64,000 bases of DNA from Listeria monocytogenes ATCC 19117 (GCF_000307025.1 NC_018584.1:1240001-1304000); one strand, 5' to 3'. Numbered from the stretch's first letter, positions 1 through 10,335 are shown. The notes: generated by a model not told the origin, from the sequence alone. Numbers and translations: made by a program.

Positions 1-1121
1 TTAGCGCTTTTAGTACAGGACTTGGTCAAATCGAAACAGGACTTGATCAATTAGAAAAAGGTCTCAATCAAGCCGCAGATGGTCAAGGACAAGTTGTTTC
101 CAAAATGCCGGAAATCTCTAATGCACTAACGCAAATCGCTGCTGGACAAGGTGCCCTAAAAGATGGCTTTGCAGGCATTAGCGGTCAAATGGGTCAATTA
201 ACAGATGGCTTAACTTCTGGCGCAGACGGCCTAGGTAAAGTAGAAAGTGGGCTAAACACAGCGAATGGACTTATCGATGATTGGTCAAAAGTTCCTTACG
301 CAAGTTCCGGAATTTATGTACCGGATGCCCTACTAAAAAATGCTGATTTCCAAAAAGTATTAGATCAATACATCTCTTCTGATGGAAAACTGGCAACGAT
401 TAATGTGATTTTGACGAAAAATCCATATTCCAATGAAGCGATGGATTCAATTGATGACATTAATGAACAACTCTCAGCTAGCATGAAAGGAACAAAACTG
501 GAAAATGCGAAAATTGGTATAGGTGGAATGACGAGTGCCAATTACGATACGAGAGATATGTCAACAGCTGACTATCATTTGGTTCTTGTAATCGTTCTAG
601 CGAGTGTTTTCGTGACACTTGTTATCGTCTTGCGTTCTCTAGTAATGCCAATTTATCTGATTGCATCACTCGTATTAACGTACTTTGCTGCACTTGGGTT
701 CGCAGAAATTATCTTCATGCGAATTCTTGGATACAGTGGTCTAACGTGGGCAACACCGTTCTTCGGATTTGTAGTACTCGTCGCGCTCGGTATCGATTAT
801 TCGATCTTCTTGATGTCAAGATTTAACGAATACAACGGACTTTCTGTACGCGATAGAATGATAAAAGCCATGAAAAATATGGGTGGCGTTATCTTCTCAG
901 CGGTCATTATCCTCGGTGGAACATTCGCCGCAATGATGCCAGCTGGCGTGCTTTCCTTACTCGAAATTGCGACGGTCGTTTTAATCGGCTTAGTACTCTA
1001 TGCCGTCGTTATTTTACCACTCTTCGTTCCAGTAATGGTTAAACTATTCGGACGTGGCAACTGGTGGCCATTTATTACAAGAAAAGGCGACCATCAAGAA
1101 AACGTACCACCGAAAAAATAA
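1..1121 (+). CDS. MMPL-family membrane transporter, C-terminal part (5' end outside window)
   Basis: The reading frame is open from base 3, so the gene starts upstream of the window. The visible N-terminal part has alternating Gly/Leu/Gln-rich coiled heptads (GLDQLEKGLNQ type). Five to six hydrophobic segments then carry the MMPL signature around GIDYSIFLMSRFNE, and a basic tail follows. This arrangement fits the YdgH/YdfJ-type RND-superfamily exporters of Gram-positives, which export lipids or drugs; the substrate cannot be read from sequence. A strong terminator follows immediately, so it is the last gene of its operon. Confidence 0.85.
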   Translation, partial: SAFSTGLGQIETGLDQLEKGLNQAADGQGQVVSKMPEISNALTQIAAGQGALKDGFAGISGQMGQLTDGLTSGADGLGKVESGLNTANGLIDDWSKVPYASSGIYVPDALLKNADFQKVLDQYISSDGKLATINVILTKNPYSNEAMDSIDDINEQLSASMKGTKLENAKIGIGGMTSANYDTRDMSTADYHLVLVIVLASVFVTLVIVLRSLVMPIYLIASLVLTYFAALGFAEIIFMRILGYSGLTWATPFFGFVVLVALGIDYSIFLMSRFNEYNGLSVRDRMIKAMKNMGGVIFSAVIILGGTFAAMMPAGVLSLLEIATVVLIGLVLYAVVILPLFVPVMVKLFGRGNWWPFITRKGDHQENVPPKK

Positions 1122-1127
1122 CATAAT

Positions 1128-1163
1128 AAACCGCATTCCTTTAAAAAAGGGGATGCGGTTTTT
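1128..1163 (+). terminator. Rho-independent terminator after MMPL gene
   Basis: Stem AAACCGCAT-TCC / GGGG-ATGCGGTTT with an A-rich loop, followed by a short T run. Confidence 0.85.
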
Positions 1164-1166
1164 AGT

Positions 1167-1194
1167 TTGCTTCCAAAGACTATTTTGCTAAGAT
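1167..1194 (+). promoter_or_regulatory. Candidate sigma-A promoter of ung
   Basis: TTGCTT (1167) and TAAGAT (1189) are separated by 16 bp and lie 31 bp upstream of the ung start. Confidence 0.45.
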
Positions 1195-1224
1195 ATAGTT
1201 AGATGAATGAAGGAGGAAAAAATC

Positions 1225-1899
1225 ATGATAAAACTCGGAAATGACTGGGATGAGTTACTAAAAGATGAGTTTAACCAACCGTATTATTTAACCCTTCGCC
1301 AGTTCCTAAAAAAAGAATACCAAACGAAAAAAGTATTTCCGGATATGTACGACATTTTCAATGCGTTAAAATATACCGCTTGTAAGGATGTCAAAGTGGT
1401 AATACTCGGTCAAGACCCATATCATGGACCAGGTCAAGCACACGGGCTCTCATTTTCCGTTCAACAAGGAGTGCAGATTCCACCATCACTGCAGAATATT
1501 TATTTGGAATTACATAACGACTTGAATTGTGAGATTCCAAACAATGGTTATTTGATACGGTGGGCAGATCAAGGAGTGCTACTATTAAATACGGTTCTAA
1601 CTGTTCGCGCCGGTCAAGCCAACTCACACCGAGGACAAGGCTGGGAAATACTAACAAACCGCATTATTGAAATCATTAACCAAAAAGAAGAGCCCGTAGT
1701 CTTTTTACTATGGGGAAACAATGCGAAAGAAAAGTTGCAATTGTTAACAAATCCGAAACATACTGCGTTTACATCCGTACATCCCAGTCCACTCTCAGCA
1801 TCGCGCGGTTTTATGGGATGCAAACATTTTTCTAAGACGAATCAATTTTTAGAACAAAATGGTGTAAAACCAATTGATTGGCAAATTCCTTCTATATAA
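1225..1899 (+). CDS. ung: Uracil-DNA glycosylase
   Basis: Removes uracil from DNA to start base-excision repair. Family-1 UDG motifs are present: the water-activating loop GQDPYHGPGQAHG near residue 61 and the DNA-intercalating HPSPLSASRG near residue 186. The product is 224 residues, the usual bacterial length. An upstream ATG at 1207 is in frame, but the SD (AAGGAGGA, 1210-1217) lies inside that extension and is ideally spaced for the ATG at 1225. It is a single-gene unit ending in a bidirectional terminator shared with rnhC. Confidence 0.96.
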   Translation: MIKLGNDWDELLKDEFNQPYYLTLRQFLKKEYQTKKVFPDMYDIFNALKYTACKDVKVVILGQDPYHGPGQAHGLSFSVQQGVQIPPSLQNIYLELHNDLNCEIPNNGYLIRWADQGVLLLNTVLTVRAGQANSHRGQGWEILTNRIIEIINQKEEPVVFLLWGNNAKEKLQLLTNPKHTAFTSVHPSPLSASRGFMGCKHFSKTNQFLEQNGVKPIDWQIPSI

Positions 1900-1901
1900 A
1901 T

Positions 1902-1938
1902 AAAAACATCTCGCCATTTATTGACGAGATGTTTTTTT
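1902..1938. terminator. Bidirectional terminator between ung and rnhC
   Basis: AAAAACATCTCG / CGAGATGTTTTTTT stem (12 bp) with A and T tracts on either side, between convergent genes. Confidence 0.9.
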
Positions 1939-2863
1939 ACTTTTTAACCATTTTTAATGCTTTCTCTGTATTAGCGAAATGCTGTTTTGTATATTTCGCT
2001 AATGTTTCCAGACCAAATCGTTCGATGATTTCCGCTGCAACAGCATCCACATGAGGTCCTGCGCCTTTTGGAAGTGGGATGCCAACTTCTTTTGACATCG
2101 CATCAAAAGCTTGCACAAATTTATAACGAGCAATAATCGAAGCAGCAGCGACGGAAAGATGTAATCCTTCTGCTTTTGTCGCAAAAAACACATCTTCTCG
2201 AATAATGCTTGGTTCTTTTGCTAAATAGCGATAATACGTATTTTTTTCAGCAAATTGATCAATTAAAATCGCTTCTGGTTTGACAGGTGCGAGCTTTTTC
2301 AAGACGTTTTCAATCGCGCGGTTATGTAGTAAAGCTTTCATTTGTCCTTGGTTCATGCCTCTTTTTTGGAGTTCGTTGTATTTAGGATTAGGGCAAAGCA
2401 GCACACTGTGCGGAACAAGTGGCATGATTTTCTCAGCAATACGACAAATTTCTGGATCTTTCATTGCTTTCGAGTCCTTTACACCTAGCTCTTTTAACAG
2501 GGGCATCATTTCGGCGTCCACATATGCGGCACAAACCGTAATCGGTCCAAAAAAATCACCGGTGCCAACTTCATCTGAACCAATGACATTTTTTGATGCG
2601 AAGTTTGCCGGAAGAATTCCTTTAGAGACGGAAGGTGCTTTTGTTTTTGATTCTGGAAGAGTCGCCACCCATTTTTTTGCTTCTACTTCTCCGTTTACTC
2701 CTTGGAACATCACTTTGCGCGACTTGTAGCCAGTGATGGAAACACCGGTTTTTTTTGCAGCGAAAACAGCTCCTGGTGGTAGCTTTGGATTAGAAAATGG
2801 GAGATATGTTTGTTTCATTTTTTCAAGTGTTGGTTGATCGACTAAGATAACTGTATTTGCGAT
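1937..2863 (-). CDS. rnhC: Ribonuclease HIII, probably starting at AUC
   Basis: Degrades RNA in RNA-DNA hybrids. The N-terminal TBP-like substrate-binding domain (KPGAVF-like [12 protein letters not shown], then MFQG) precedes the RNase H fold with [13 protein letters not shown], whose D and E are catalytic, and a later LIDQF segment. The first ATG (2818) gives 293 residues but has no SD. The frame stays open 17 codons further to TGA at 2872-2870. The extension reads [14 protein letters not shown], which aligns with the N-terminus I recall for B. subtilis RnhC (SVIKVSLSAIDQ). AAAGGA (2878-2873) sits 9 nt before the AUC at 2863. No ATG, GTG or TTG exists in the extension. Length from AUC is 308 residues. 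Confidence 0.9.
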   Translation of the reverse strand: MANTVILVDQPTLEKMKQTYLPFSNPKLPPGAVFAAKKTGVSITGYKSRKVMFQGVNGEVEAKKWVATLPESKTKAPSVSKGILPANFASKNVIGSDEVGTGDFFGPITVCAAYVDAEMMPLLKELGVKDSKAMKDPEICRIAEKIMPLVPHSVLLCPNPKYNELQKRGMNQGQMKALLHNRAIENVLKKLAPVKPEAILIDQFAEKNTYYRYLAKEPSIIREDVFFATKAEGLHLSVAAASIIARYKFVQAFDAMSKEVGIPLPKGAGPHVDAVAAEIIERFGLETLAKYTKQHFANTEKALKMVKK

Positions 2864-2872
2864 AAGGCATCA

Positions 2873-2878
2873 TCCTTT
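2873..2878 (-). promoter_or_regulatory. SD that decides the non-canonical rnhC start
   Basis: AAAGGA on the minus strand with a 9-nt spacer to AUC (2863-2861). The two ATG triplets at 2873 and 2870 are in another frame and open only a short ORF of about 16 codons. Confidence 0.6.
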
Positions 2879-3016
2879 CAAAGTTCTATTGTAACATACT
2901 ACGACGAAAGACTGAATATCGGCTAAACGGGTGGTTGACTCTTTTCTTTCCTGCTTTTTCGTGATAAGATTATGACAAGTAGCGGCCTAAATGAATTTGG
3001 GCGAGGAGGAATATAC

Positions 3017-3280
3017 GTGGCAAATGAGAGAAATAAAGTAGTGACAACAATTTACGGTAGAGAATATACGATTGTTGGCGTAGAAACAACAGACCACTTA
3101 CGTAAAGTAGCTCGCGAGGTCGATGAAAAAATGCACGAAATCGGCTCCCAAAATCATGCACTAGATAGTGGTAGGCTTGCTGTACTGACAGCTGTGAATG
3201 CGACACACGATTACTTAAAACTAGAACAAAAATATCTAGAGTTAGAGCAAGAACTGGCTCGAATTAAAGGAAGAGATTAA
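3017..3280 (+). CDS. zapA: Cell division protein ZapA
   Basis: Small FtsZ-bundling protein of the Z ring. The 87-residue product begins with the compact beta domain (TTIYGREYTIVG, then DHLRKVAREVDEKM) and ends in a long coiled coil (LKLEQKYLELEQELARIK), as in ZapA. The GTG at 3017 is preceded by GAGGAGGA at 3003-3010; the in-frame ATG at 2972 has no SD and would add 15 unrelated residues. The stop overlaps the cvpA start by one base, so the two are translated together. RNase HIII lies divergently upstream, as in Bacillus. Confidence 0.9.
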   Translation: MANERNKVVTTIYGREYTIVGVETTDHLRKVAREVDEKMHEIGSQNHALDSGRLAVLTAVNATHDYLKLEQKYLELEQELARIKGRD

Positions 3281-3822
3281 TGATTTTAAATGCGATTATT
3301 TTAATTTTACTTGTTTGCGGCTTTTTCGCAGGATTTAGAACAGGCCTTATCAAACAACTTATCTTATTATTAGGTTATATTTTGGCGTTTTTTATCTCGT
3401 ATACGTATTACGAAGATTTAGCGCCACATTTAACGTTTATACCTTATCCAGGTAGTGATACTGCAGATGGATTATCCATTATTTTACAAGAATTACGAAC
3501 AGAAACGGCCTATTATAACGTACTTGGATTTGCGATTATTTTTATTGTCGCAATCATTGTCGTTCATATGCTTGCATCACTTGTTGGCGGCTTGACTAAG
3601 ATTCCAGTCCTGCGCCAAATTAATGGATTGTTAGCAGCTGTTTTTGGTGTTGTTAAGTCCTACTTAATTATTTTTGTTGTCTTGTTCATCATGGCAATTT
3701 ACCCGGCGAATTGGTCTGAAAACCTTATTGATAGCTCAACGGTTGCCCAGTGGATGCTTGAAAACACGCCAATTTTATCCGAACAATTTTATGACTGGAT
3801 GACAGACATTCTGCCAAAATAA
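3280..3822 (+). CDS. cvpA: CvpA-family membrane protein
   Basis: A 180-residue polytopic membrane protein with four hydrophobic segments; the glycine-rich FFAGFRTGLIKQ after the first helix is typical of CvpA/YshB. The family was linked to colicin V production in E. coli; in Firmicutes it sits between zapA and polX and its role is unsettled. Translation is coupled to zapA by the TAATG junction. Confidence 0.88.
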   Translation: MILNAIILILLVCGFFAGFRTGLIKQLILLLGYILAFFISYTYYEDLAPHLTFIPYPGSDTADGLSIILQELRTETAYYNVLGFAIIFIVAIIVVHMLASLVGGLTKIPVLRQINGLLAAVFGVVKSYLIIFVVLFIMAIYPANWSENLIDSSTVAQWMLENTPILSEQFYDWMTDILPK

Positions 3823-3913
3823 AAGAAACATTCGATACCAGATGTATACTCTTAGCCAATTTTGGATAGGATTTCTCTGGTATTTTTTAATGATTTTACA
3901 GGGAGGAATAAAG

Positions 3914-5626
3914 ATGGCTACTAATAAAAAAGAAATTATTCGTTTACTCGAAGAAATTGCCACTTATATGGAATTAAAAGGAGAAAATAGCTTTAAAATA
4001 TCTGCTTTCCGCAAAGCTGCACAAGCAATTGAATTAGATAGTAGAAGTTTATCTGAAATTGATGATTTTACGAAGATTAGTGGCATCGGAAAAACAACGG
4101 GCGAAATTATCCAACGTTATTTAGATAGCGGAGAATGTCCAGAACTTGAGGCGCTTAAAAAAGAAGTACCAGCTGGTCTCGTTCCACTTTTAGATGTGCC
4201 AGGGCTAGGAGGCAAGAAATTATCGCGTCTTTATCATGAGCTTGGTGTGGTGGATAAAGATACATTACTCCAAGAAGCAGAAAATGGTCATATCGAAGCA
4301 TTGAAAGGTTTTGGTAAAAAGTCTGCTGAAAAAATGGCCGAAGCAGTGCGCGAAATGGGTGAGCGCCCTGATAGATATCCGCTAAATGATGTTTTACCAA
4401 TCATTCAAAAAGTAGAAGCTTATCTTGCGGATATTGCTCCAATCGAAACTTTTGCTCAAGCTGGAAGTCTACGCAGATTGCGGGAAACGGTGAAAGATTT
4501 AGATTATGTTATTGCGACGGAAAAACCAGAAGAAGTTCAAAAAGCATTACTGGCATTTCCATTAATTACGGACGTTATTGGAGCTGGTGAAACAAAAGTA
4601 TCAGCTGTATTAGAAGATAATATTACCATTTCCGTGGATTTCCGTTTAGTAGAAAAGAAAGCTTTTGCAACGACACTACATCATTTTACGGGTTCTAAAG
4701 ATCACAACATCAAAATGCGCCAATTAGCTAAACAATCCAATGAAAAAATAAGTGAGTATGGAGTCGAGCAAGAAGATGGAAGTGTTCGTCACTTTGAATC
4801 GGAAAAAGCATTTTTCGAGCATTTTAAGATTCCGTTTCTCCCACCTGAAGTTCGCCGAGATGGTACAGAAATTGAGCGCGTGACGAAAGATACAAAATTC
4901 CTTGAGTTAAGCGATATTCGCGGGGACTTGCACATGCATACAACTTGGTCGGACGGAGCCTACGCGATTCCAGAAATGATTGAAGCATGTATCGCAAAAG
5001 GATATGAATACATGGTTATTACAGATCACGGGCAATTTTTGCGAGTAGCTAATGGTCTGGACGAAAAAAGATTATTGGAGCAGCAAGCAGAAATTAAAAA
5101 AATAGCAGCTAATTATCCGGAAATTGATGTTTATTCCGGCGTTGAAATGGATATTCTGGCAGATGGGTCGCTTGATTTTGATGATGAGACTTTGAAGCAG
5201 TTGGATTTTGTTATCGCATCCATCCATTCCAGTTTCCAACAATCAGAAGAAGAAATTATGAAGCGATTAAAAACGGCCTGTGAAAATCCATATGTGCGTC
5301 TGATTGCGCATCCGACAGGTAGAATTGTCGTGAAAAGAAAGCCATATCATGTTAATATGAAAGAACTAATCCAGTTAGCGAAAAATACAGGAACTGCCCT
5401 AGAATTAAATGCCAATCCGCAACGTCTTGATTTAAACCGTGAGCATTTAGAAATGGCACACGCTGCCGGGGTACCGATTGCGATTAACACAGATGCGCAC
5501 GACACGAAGCACCTTGATTTCATGTCTATTGGCGTTCGAGCTGCTACAAAAGCCTGGCTCGACAAATCGGCCATTCTAAATACGAAAACAGCAGCTGAAT
5601 TTAAACATTTTTTACAGAATAAATAA
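3914..5626 (+). CDS. polX: DNA polymerase/3'-5' exonuclease PolX
   Basis: Family X repair polymerase, 570 residues. An N-terminal HhH/8-kDa region (ISGIGKTTGEII, VPGLGGKKLSRL, GFGKKSAEKM) is followed by the nucleotidyltransferase palm with the Asp pair in KDLDYVIAT and VDFRL. A C-terminal PHP exonuclease domain has GDLHMHTTWSDG, VITDHG, IAHPTG and NTDAHD as metal ligands. The ATG at 3914 has GGGAGGAAT 5' of it; the longer frame from 3842 has no SD. mutS2 follows within 25 bp, indicating an operon with zapA-cvpA. Confidence 0.93.
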   Translation: MATNKKEIIRLLEEIATYMELKGENSFKISAFRKAAQAIELDSRSLSEIDDFTKISGIGKTTGEIIQRYLDSGECPELEALKKEVPAGLVPLLDVPGLGGKKLSRLYHELGVVDKDTLLQEAENGHIEALKGFGKKSAEKMAEAVREMGERPDRYPLNDVLPIIQKVEAYLADIAPIETFAQAGSLRRLRETVKDLDYVIATEKPEEVQKALLAFPLITDVIGAGETKVSAVLEDNITISVDFRLVEKKAFATTLHHFTGSKDHNIKMRQLAKQSNEKISEYGVEQEDGSVRHFESEKAFFEHFKIPFLPPEVRRDGTEIERVTKDTKFLELSDIRGDLHMHTTWSDGAYAIPEMIEACIAKGYEYMVITDHGQFLRVANGLDEKRLLEQQAEIKKIAANYPEIDVYSGVEMDILADGSLDFDDETLKQLDFVIASIHSSFQQSEEEIMKRLKTACENPYVRLIAHPTGRIVVKRKPYHVNMKELIQLAKNTGTALELNANPQRLDLNREHLEMAHAAGVPIAINTDAHDTKHLDFMSIGVRAATKAWLDKSAILNTKTAAEFKHFLQNK

Positions 5627-5648
5627 CTTTTAAAAAGAAGGATGACTA

Positions 5649-8006
5649 ATGGAAAAAAAAGTAGAAGCCATTTTAGAATTTGATAAAATAAAAAAACAAC
5701 TCACCGAATTTGCTTCTTCGTCACTGGGGGAGCAAGCGATTTTGGAACTCGCTCCAGCAACTGATTTTCAAGTAGTTCAAAAAACGCAACTTGAAACAGA
5801 AGAAGGAGCCAAGATTATTCGTTTACGGGGAAGTGCGCCAATTACTGGTCTAACAGATGTTTTTGCACATTTGAAACGTTTAGAGATTGGTGGCGATTTA
5901 AACGGGCTAGAAATTTACCAAATAGGTAGTAACTTGCGCGTTAGCCGTCAAATGAAGAATTTTATGAACGATTTACTGGAAATCGGTGTCGAATTGCCTT
6001 TACTCGGCGCCCTTTCGGATGAACTTTTAGTACTAAAAGAAGTAGAAGAGGATATTGCGATTTCAGTAGATGAAAGCGGGAAAGTGTTAGATACTGCGAG
6101 TGAAGCGCTTAGTACGATTCGCCGAACACTCCGCCGTACCGAAGACCGCGTACGTGAAAAACTAGAATCTTATTTGCGCGATCGTAATGCCTCTAAAATG
6201 TTAAGCGATGCGGTTATTACGATTCGAAATGATCGTTATGTTATCCCAGTTAAACAAGAATACAAAGGTCATTATGGTGGTATCGTTCATGACCAGTCTG
6301 CTTCCGGTCAAACGCTTTTCATCGAGCCACAAAGTGTAGTGGATTTAAACAACGAACGAAAAGCACTTCAAGCAAAGGAAAAACAAGAAATAGAACGCAT
6401 TCTTGCTGAAATTTCTGCTTCACTAGCTGCTTGGATTAATGAAATTCATCATAATACTTTCATCCTCGGGCGCTTTGATTTTATTTTCGCCAAAGCACGT
6501 TTCGGAAAAGCGATGAAAGCTGTAACACCGCATTTGAGTGATGCTGGTGTCGTCCATTTAATCGCCGCACGCCACCCGCTTTTAGACGCTGCGAAAGTTG
6601 TAGCGAATGATATTTATTTAGGCGAAGATTTCACTACCATCGTTATCACCGGTCCAAATACAGGTGGTAAAACAATTACCCTGAAAACATTGGGATTACT
6701 AACACTCATGGCACAATCTGGACTTCAAATTCCCGCGCAAGAAGATTCTACTATCGCTGTTTTTGAGCATGTATTTGCCGATATTGGTGACGAACAATCC
6801 ATCGAACAAAGTTTAAGTACGTTCTCGTCTCACATGACGAATATTGTTTCCATTTTGGAAAATGTTAATCAGAAATCGCTTATTTTGTACGATGAACTCG
6901 GAGCGGGAACAGACCCACAAGAAGGTGCGGCTTTAGCAATCGCCATTCTTGATGCAAGCCATGCAAAAGGTGCAAGTGTTGTTGCGACGACCCATTATCC
7001 GGAACTAAAAGCATATGGATATAATCGCGTTCACGCAACCAATGCATCTGTTGAGTTCAATGTCGAAACACTTAGCCCAACTTATAAATTATTAATCGGT
7101 GTACCCGGTCGAAGTAATGCTTTTGATATTTCACGCCGCTTAGGATTAAGCGAAAATATTATCACTGAAGCAAGAAGCCTTGTCGATACCGAAAGTGCCG
7201 ATTTAAATGATATGATTTCCAGCCTAGAAGAGAAACGGAACTTAGCGGAAACCGAGTATGAGGAAGCACGTGAATTAGCTCGCGGGGCTGATAACCTTTT
7301 AAAAGATTTACAAAAAGAAATCAGCAACTACTATCAACAAAAAGATAAATTAATCGAACAAGCGAGTGAAAAAGCAGCAACTATTGTGGAAAAAGCCGAA
7401 GCCGAGGCCGAAGAAATCATCCACGAATTGCGCACCATGCAATTAAACGGAGCAGCAGGAATCAAAGAACATGAACTTATCGATGCCAAAACAAGACTTG
7501 GGAATGCTAAACCAAAAACAATAAACAAAACCATCCCACAAGCGCCAAAACAAAAACCACATGTATTCCAAGAAGGCGACAATGTTCGTGTCCTCTCCCT
7601 TGGCCAAAAAGGCACACTTTTAAATAAAATTAGCGATAAAGAATGGAACGTCCAAATCGGCATCATCAAAATGAAAATCAAAACTACTGACTTAGAATAC
7701 ATTCAACCAGAAAAACCAAAAAAACAACGTATCATTACATCCGTTCATAGTAGTGGTTCTCCAGCTAAAAGCGAACTCGATTTACGCGGCGAACGATATG
7801 AAGACGCGCTACAAAAAGTCGACAAATATCTAGATGAAGCACTACTCGCAGGATATCCTCAAGTTGCCATTATACACGGTAAAGGAACTGGTGCCCTTAG
7901 AACCGGGGTCACAGAATATCTGAAAAACCACCGCATGGTCAAATCAATCCGTTTTGGCGCAGCAGCAGAAGGCGGAAATGGCGTAACGATTGTTGAGTTC
8001 AAGTAA
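5649..8006 (+). CDS. mutS2: MutS2 endonuclease / ribosome-rescue ATPase
   Basis: 785 residues, the normal MutS2 length. MutS core domains carry the Walker A GPNTGGKT at about residue 335 and Walker B LYDELGAGTDP. A long coiled coil (about 515-620) follows, then the C-terminal Smr nuclease domain with SELDLRGERYEDA and IIHGKGTGALR. The family suppresses recombination, and B. subtilis MutS2 is reported to split collided ribosomes. It lacks the mismatch-binding N-terminal domain of MutS. SD AGAAGGAT lies upstream. Confidence 0.94.
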   Translation: MEKKVEAILEFDKIKKQLTEFASSSLGEQAILELAPATDFQVVQKTQLETEEGAKIIRLRGSAPITGLTDVFAHLKRLEIGGDLNGLEIYQIGSNLRVSRQMKNFMNDLLEIGVELPLLGALSDELLVLKEVEEDIAISVDESGKVLDTASEALSTIRRTLRRTEDRVREKLESYLRDRNASKMLSDAVITIRNDRYVIPVKQEYKGHYGGIVHDQSASGQTLFIEPQSVVDLNNERKALQAKEKQEIERILAEISASLAAWINEIHHNTFILGRFDFIFAKARFGKAMKAVTPHLSDAGVVHLIAARHPLLDAAKVVANDIYLGEDFTTIVITGPNTGGKTITLKTLGLLTLMAQSGLQIPAQEDSTIAVFEHVFADIGDEQSIEQSLSTFSSHMTNIVSILENVNQKSLILYDELGAGTDPQEGAALAIAILDASHAKGASVVATTHYPELKAYGYNRVHATNASVEFNVETLSPTYKLLIGVPGRSNAFDISRRLGLSENIITEARSLVDTESADLNDMISSLEEKRNLAETEYEEARELARGADNLLKDLQKEISNYYQQKDKLIEQASEKAATIVEKAEAEAEEIIHELRTMQLNGAAGIKEHELIDAKTRLGNAKPKTINKTIPQAPKQKPHVFQEGDNVRVLSLGQKGTLLNKISDKEWNVQIGIIKMKIKTTDLEYIQPEKPKKQRIITSVHSSGSPAKSELDLRGERYEDALQKVDKYLDEALLAGYPQVAIIHGKGTGALRTGVTEYLKNHRMVKSIRFGAAAEGGNGVTIVEFK

Positions 8007-8043
8007 ACAACTGAGCAAAAACATGGCTCCAAATAGGTCTAGG

Positions 8044-8052
8044 TGCTATACT
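8044..8052 (+). promoter_or_regulatory. Extended -10 promoter of trxA
   Basis: TGC-TATACT with a poor -35 region, about 35 bp before the trxA start. It separates trxA from the mutS2 operon. Confidence 0.55.
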
Positions 8053-8086
8053 GTGTGTACGAAAGTCATAAGGAGTGAATTAAATC

Positions 8087-8398
8087 ATGGTAAAAGAAAT
8101 TACAGATGCAACATTTGAACAAGAAACTAGCGAAGGCTTAGTATTAACAGATTTCTGGGCAACATGGTGTGGTCCTTGCCGCATGGTGGCTCCAGTTTTA
8201 GAAGAAATACAAGAAGAACGCGGCGAAGCACTTAAAATCGTCAAAATGGACGTAGATGAAAACCCAGAAACACCAGGAAGCTTTGGTGTGATGAGTATTC
8301 CAACACTTCTTATCAAAAAAGACGGCGAAGTAGTAGAAACAATTATCGGCTACCGTCCAAAAGAAGAACTGGATGAAGTCATCAACAAATACGTTTAA
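8087..8398 (+). CDS. trxA: Thioredoxin
   Basis: Cytoplasmic disulfide reductase of 103 residues with the canonical WCGPC active site (Cys28, Cys31) and the cis-Pro segment MSIPT. Electrons come from thioredoxin reductase, which is not in the window. SD AAGGAGTG lies 8 nt upstream of ATG. It has its own promoter and terminator and is therefore monocistronic. Confidence 0.96.
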
Positions 8399-8413
8399 AA
8401 TTATGCTAAAATG

Positions 8414-8449
8414 AAAGAAGCTTAGAACAAACATTCTAAGCTTCTTTTT
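8414..8449 (+). terminator. Terminator after trxA
   Basis: GAAGCTTAGAA / TTCTAAGCTTC perfect 11-bp stem (8417-8444) followed by TTTTT. Confidence 0.92.
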
Positions 8450-8473
8450 AAATGTGTAACTGGAGTTGATAAA

Positions 8474-10285
8474 ATGTCTTCTGAACATATCCAAAATAAA
8501 CTAGCGCTTCTGCCGGACCAACCTGGTTGTTATTTGATGAAAGATAGACAAGGAACCATTATTTATGTTGGGAAAGCAAAAATTTTAAAAAATCGTGTTC
8601 GATCCTATTTTTCAGGAACACACGATAGTAAAACGCAACGCTTAGTTCAAGAAATTGTGGACTTTGAATATATCGTAACATCATCCAACGTAGAAGCCTT
8701 GCTACTAGAAATCAATTTGATCAAAAAACATGATCCTCGTTTTAATATTCGCCTAAAAGATGATAAAACTTATCCGTTTATTAAAATCACGAACGAACGA
8801 CATCCACGCCTAATTATTACCCGTCAAGTAAAAAAAGACAAAGGGAAATATTTTGGTCCATATCCAAATGTGTATGCTGCTAATGAAGTAAAACGTATTT
8901 TAGATCGACTGTATCCATTACGTAAATGCAGTACGCTACCAAATAAAGTGTGTTTGTACTATCACCTCGGACAATGCCTTGCCCCGTGTGTATTTGACGT
9001 GGAAGCAAGTAAGTATAAAGAAATGCAAGACGAGATAGTCGCATTCCTAAATGGCGGCTATAAAACTGTCAAAAATGATTTAATGAAGAAAATGCAAGAA
9101 GCAGCTGAAAATATGGAATTCGAAAAAGCGGGTGAATTCCGCGACCAAATCAACGCAATCGAAACAACAATGGAAAAACAAAAAATGACGATGAACGATT
9201 TCGTTGACCGTGATGTCTTTGGTTATGCCATTGATAAAGGCTGGATGTGCGTCCAAGTATTCTTCATTCGTCAAGGGAAACTAATTGAGCGCGATGTCTC
9301 CCAGTTTCCATTTTATAATGATGCAGATGAAGATTTCCTCACATTTATTGGTCAATTTTACCAAAAAGCCAATCATATTCCGCCTAAAGAAATTTATTTA
9401 CCAGATGATGTCGATAGCGAAGCCGTTCAAGCGGTCGTTCCTGACACAAAAATCATCGTACCACAACGCGGAAATAAGAAAGATCTCGTAAAACTTGCAT
9501 ACAAAAATGCGAAAATTGCCTTAAACGAAAAATTTATGCTACTTGAACGTAATGAAGAACGCACAGTCGGAGCAGTTGAACGGCTTGGAGAAGCAATGGG
9601 AATCCCAACACCGTCACGCGTCGAAGCTTTCGATAACTCGAATATTCACGGTACAGACCCAGTTTCCGCGATGGTCACATTCCTCGATGGCAAACCAAGT
9701 AAAAATGATTACCGTAAATACAAAATCAAAACCGTAGAAGGACCTGATGATTACGCAACAATGCGCGAAGTTATTCGACGTCGTTACTGGAGAGTACTTA
9801 AAGAAGAACTACCAATGCCGGATTTAATCTTAATTGATGGTGGTAAAGGGCAAATTGATAGTGCCAAAGATGTCCTAACGAATGAGCTAGGCTTAGATAT
9901 TCCAGTAGCAGGACTTGCAAAAGACGACAAACACCGTACTAGCCAACTATTATTCGGTGACCCACTTGAAATAGTCCCACTCGAACGAAACAGCCAAGAA
10001 TTCTACCTATTACAACGAATGCAAGATGAAGTCCACCGTTTCGCTATTACATTCCACCGCCAACTACGCAGCAAAACAGGCTTCCAATCCATTCTTGACG
10101 GCATCCCAGGAGTAGGACCCGGTCGCAAGAAAAAATTACTTAAACACTTCGGCTCCATGAAAAAATTAAAAGAAGCATCGGTAGAAGAAATTAAAGAAGC
10201 CGGTGTCCCTTTGAATGTTGCAGAAGAAGTGCATAAACACATCACAGCATTCAATGAAAAAGCAAAAAATACCGAGCAAAAATGA
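8474..10285 (+). CDS. uvrC: Excinuclease ABC subunit C
   Basis: Makes the dual incision in nucleotide-excision repair with UvrAB. 603 residues: GIY-YIG nuclease at the N-terminus ([24 protein letters not shown]), then a Cys-rich stretch (about 155-172) and the UVR UvrB-binding motif near 200-235. The RNase H-like 5' nuclease has [10 protein letters not shown] and [10 protein letters not shown], and the C-terminus has tandem HhH ([14 protein letters not shown]). SD GGAG lies before ATG. Confidence 0.96.
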   Translation: MSSEHIQNKLALLPDQPGCYLMKDRQGTIIYVGKAKILKNRVRSYFSGTHDSKTQRLVQEIVDFEYIVTSSNVEALLLEINLIKKHDPRFNIRLKDDKTYPFIKITNERHPRLIITRQVKKDKGKYFGPYPNVYAANEVKRILDRLYPLRKCSTLPNKVCLYYHLGQCLAPCVFDVEASKYKEMQDEIVAFLNGGYKTVKNDLMKKMQEAAENMEFEKAGEFRDQINAIETTMEKQKMTMNDFVDRDVFGYAIDKGWMCVQVFFIRQGKLIERDVSQFPFYNDADEDFLTFIGQFYQKANHIPPKEIYLPDDVDSEAVQAVVPDTKIIVPQRGNKKDLVKLAYKNAKIALNEKFMLLERNEERTVGAVERLGEAMGIPTPSRVEAFDNSNIHGTDPVSAMVTFLDGKPSKNDYRKYKIKTVEGPDDYATMREVIRRRYWRVLKEELPMPDLILIDGGKGQIDSAKDVLTNELGLDIPVAGLAKDDKHRTSQLLFGDPLEIVPLERNSQEFYLLQRMQDEVHRFAITFHRQLRSKTGFQSILDGIPGVGPGRKKKLLKHFGSMKKLKEASVEEIKEAGVPLNVAEEVHKHITAFNEKAKNTEQK

Positions 10286-10301
10286 TTTTAAACACGATTT
10301 T

Positions 10302-10335
10302 AAACGCCAATAACTTTGATGTTATTGGCGTTTTA
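10302..10335 (+). terminator. Terminator after uvrC
   Basis: AAACGCCAATAAC / GTTATTGGCGTTT, 13-bp stem with TTTGAT loop and T tail. Confidence 0.92.
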
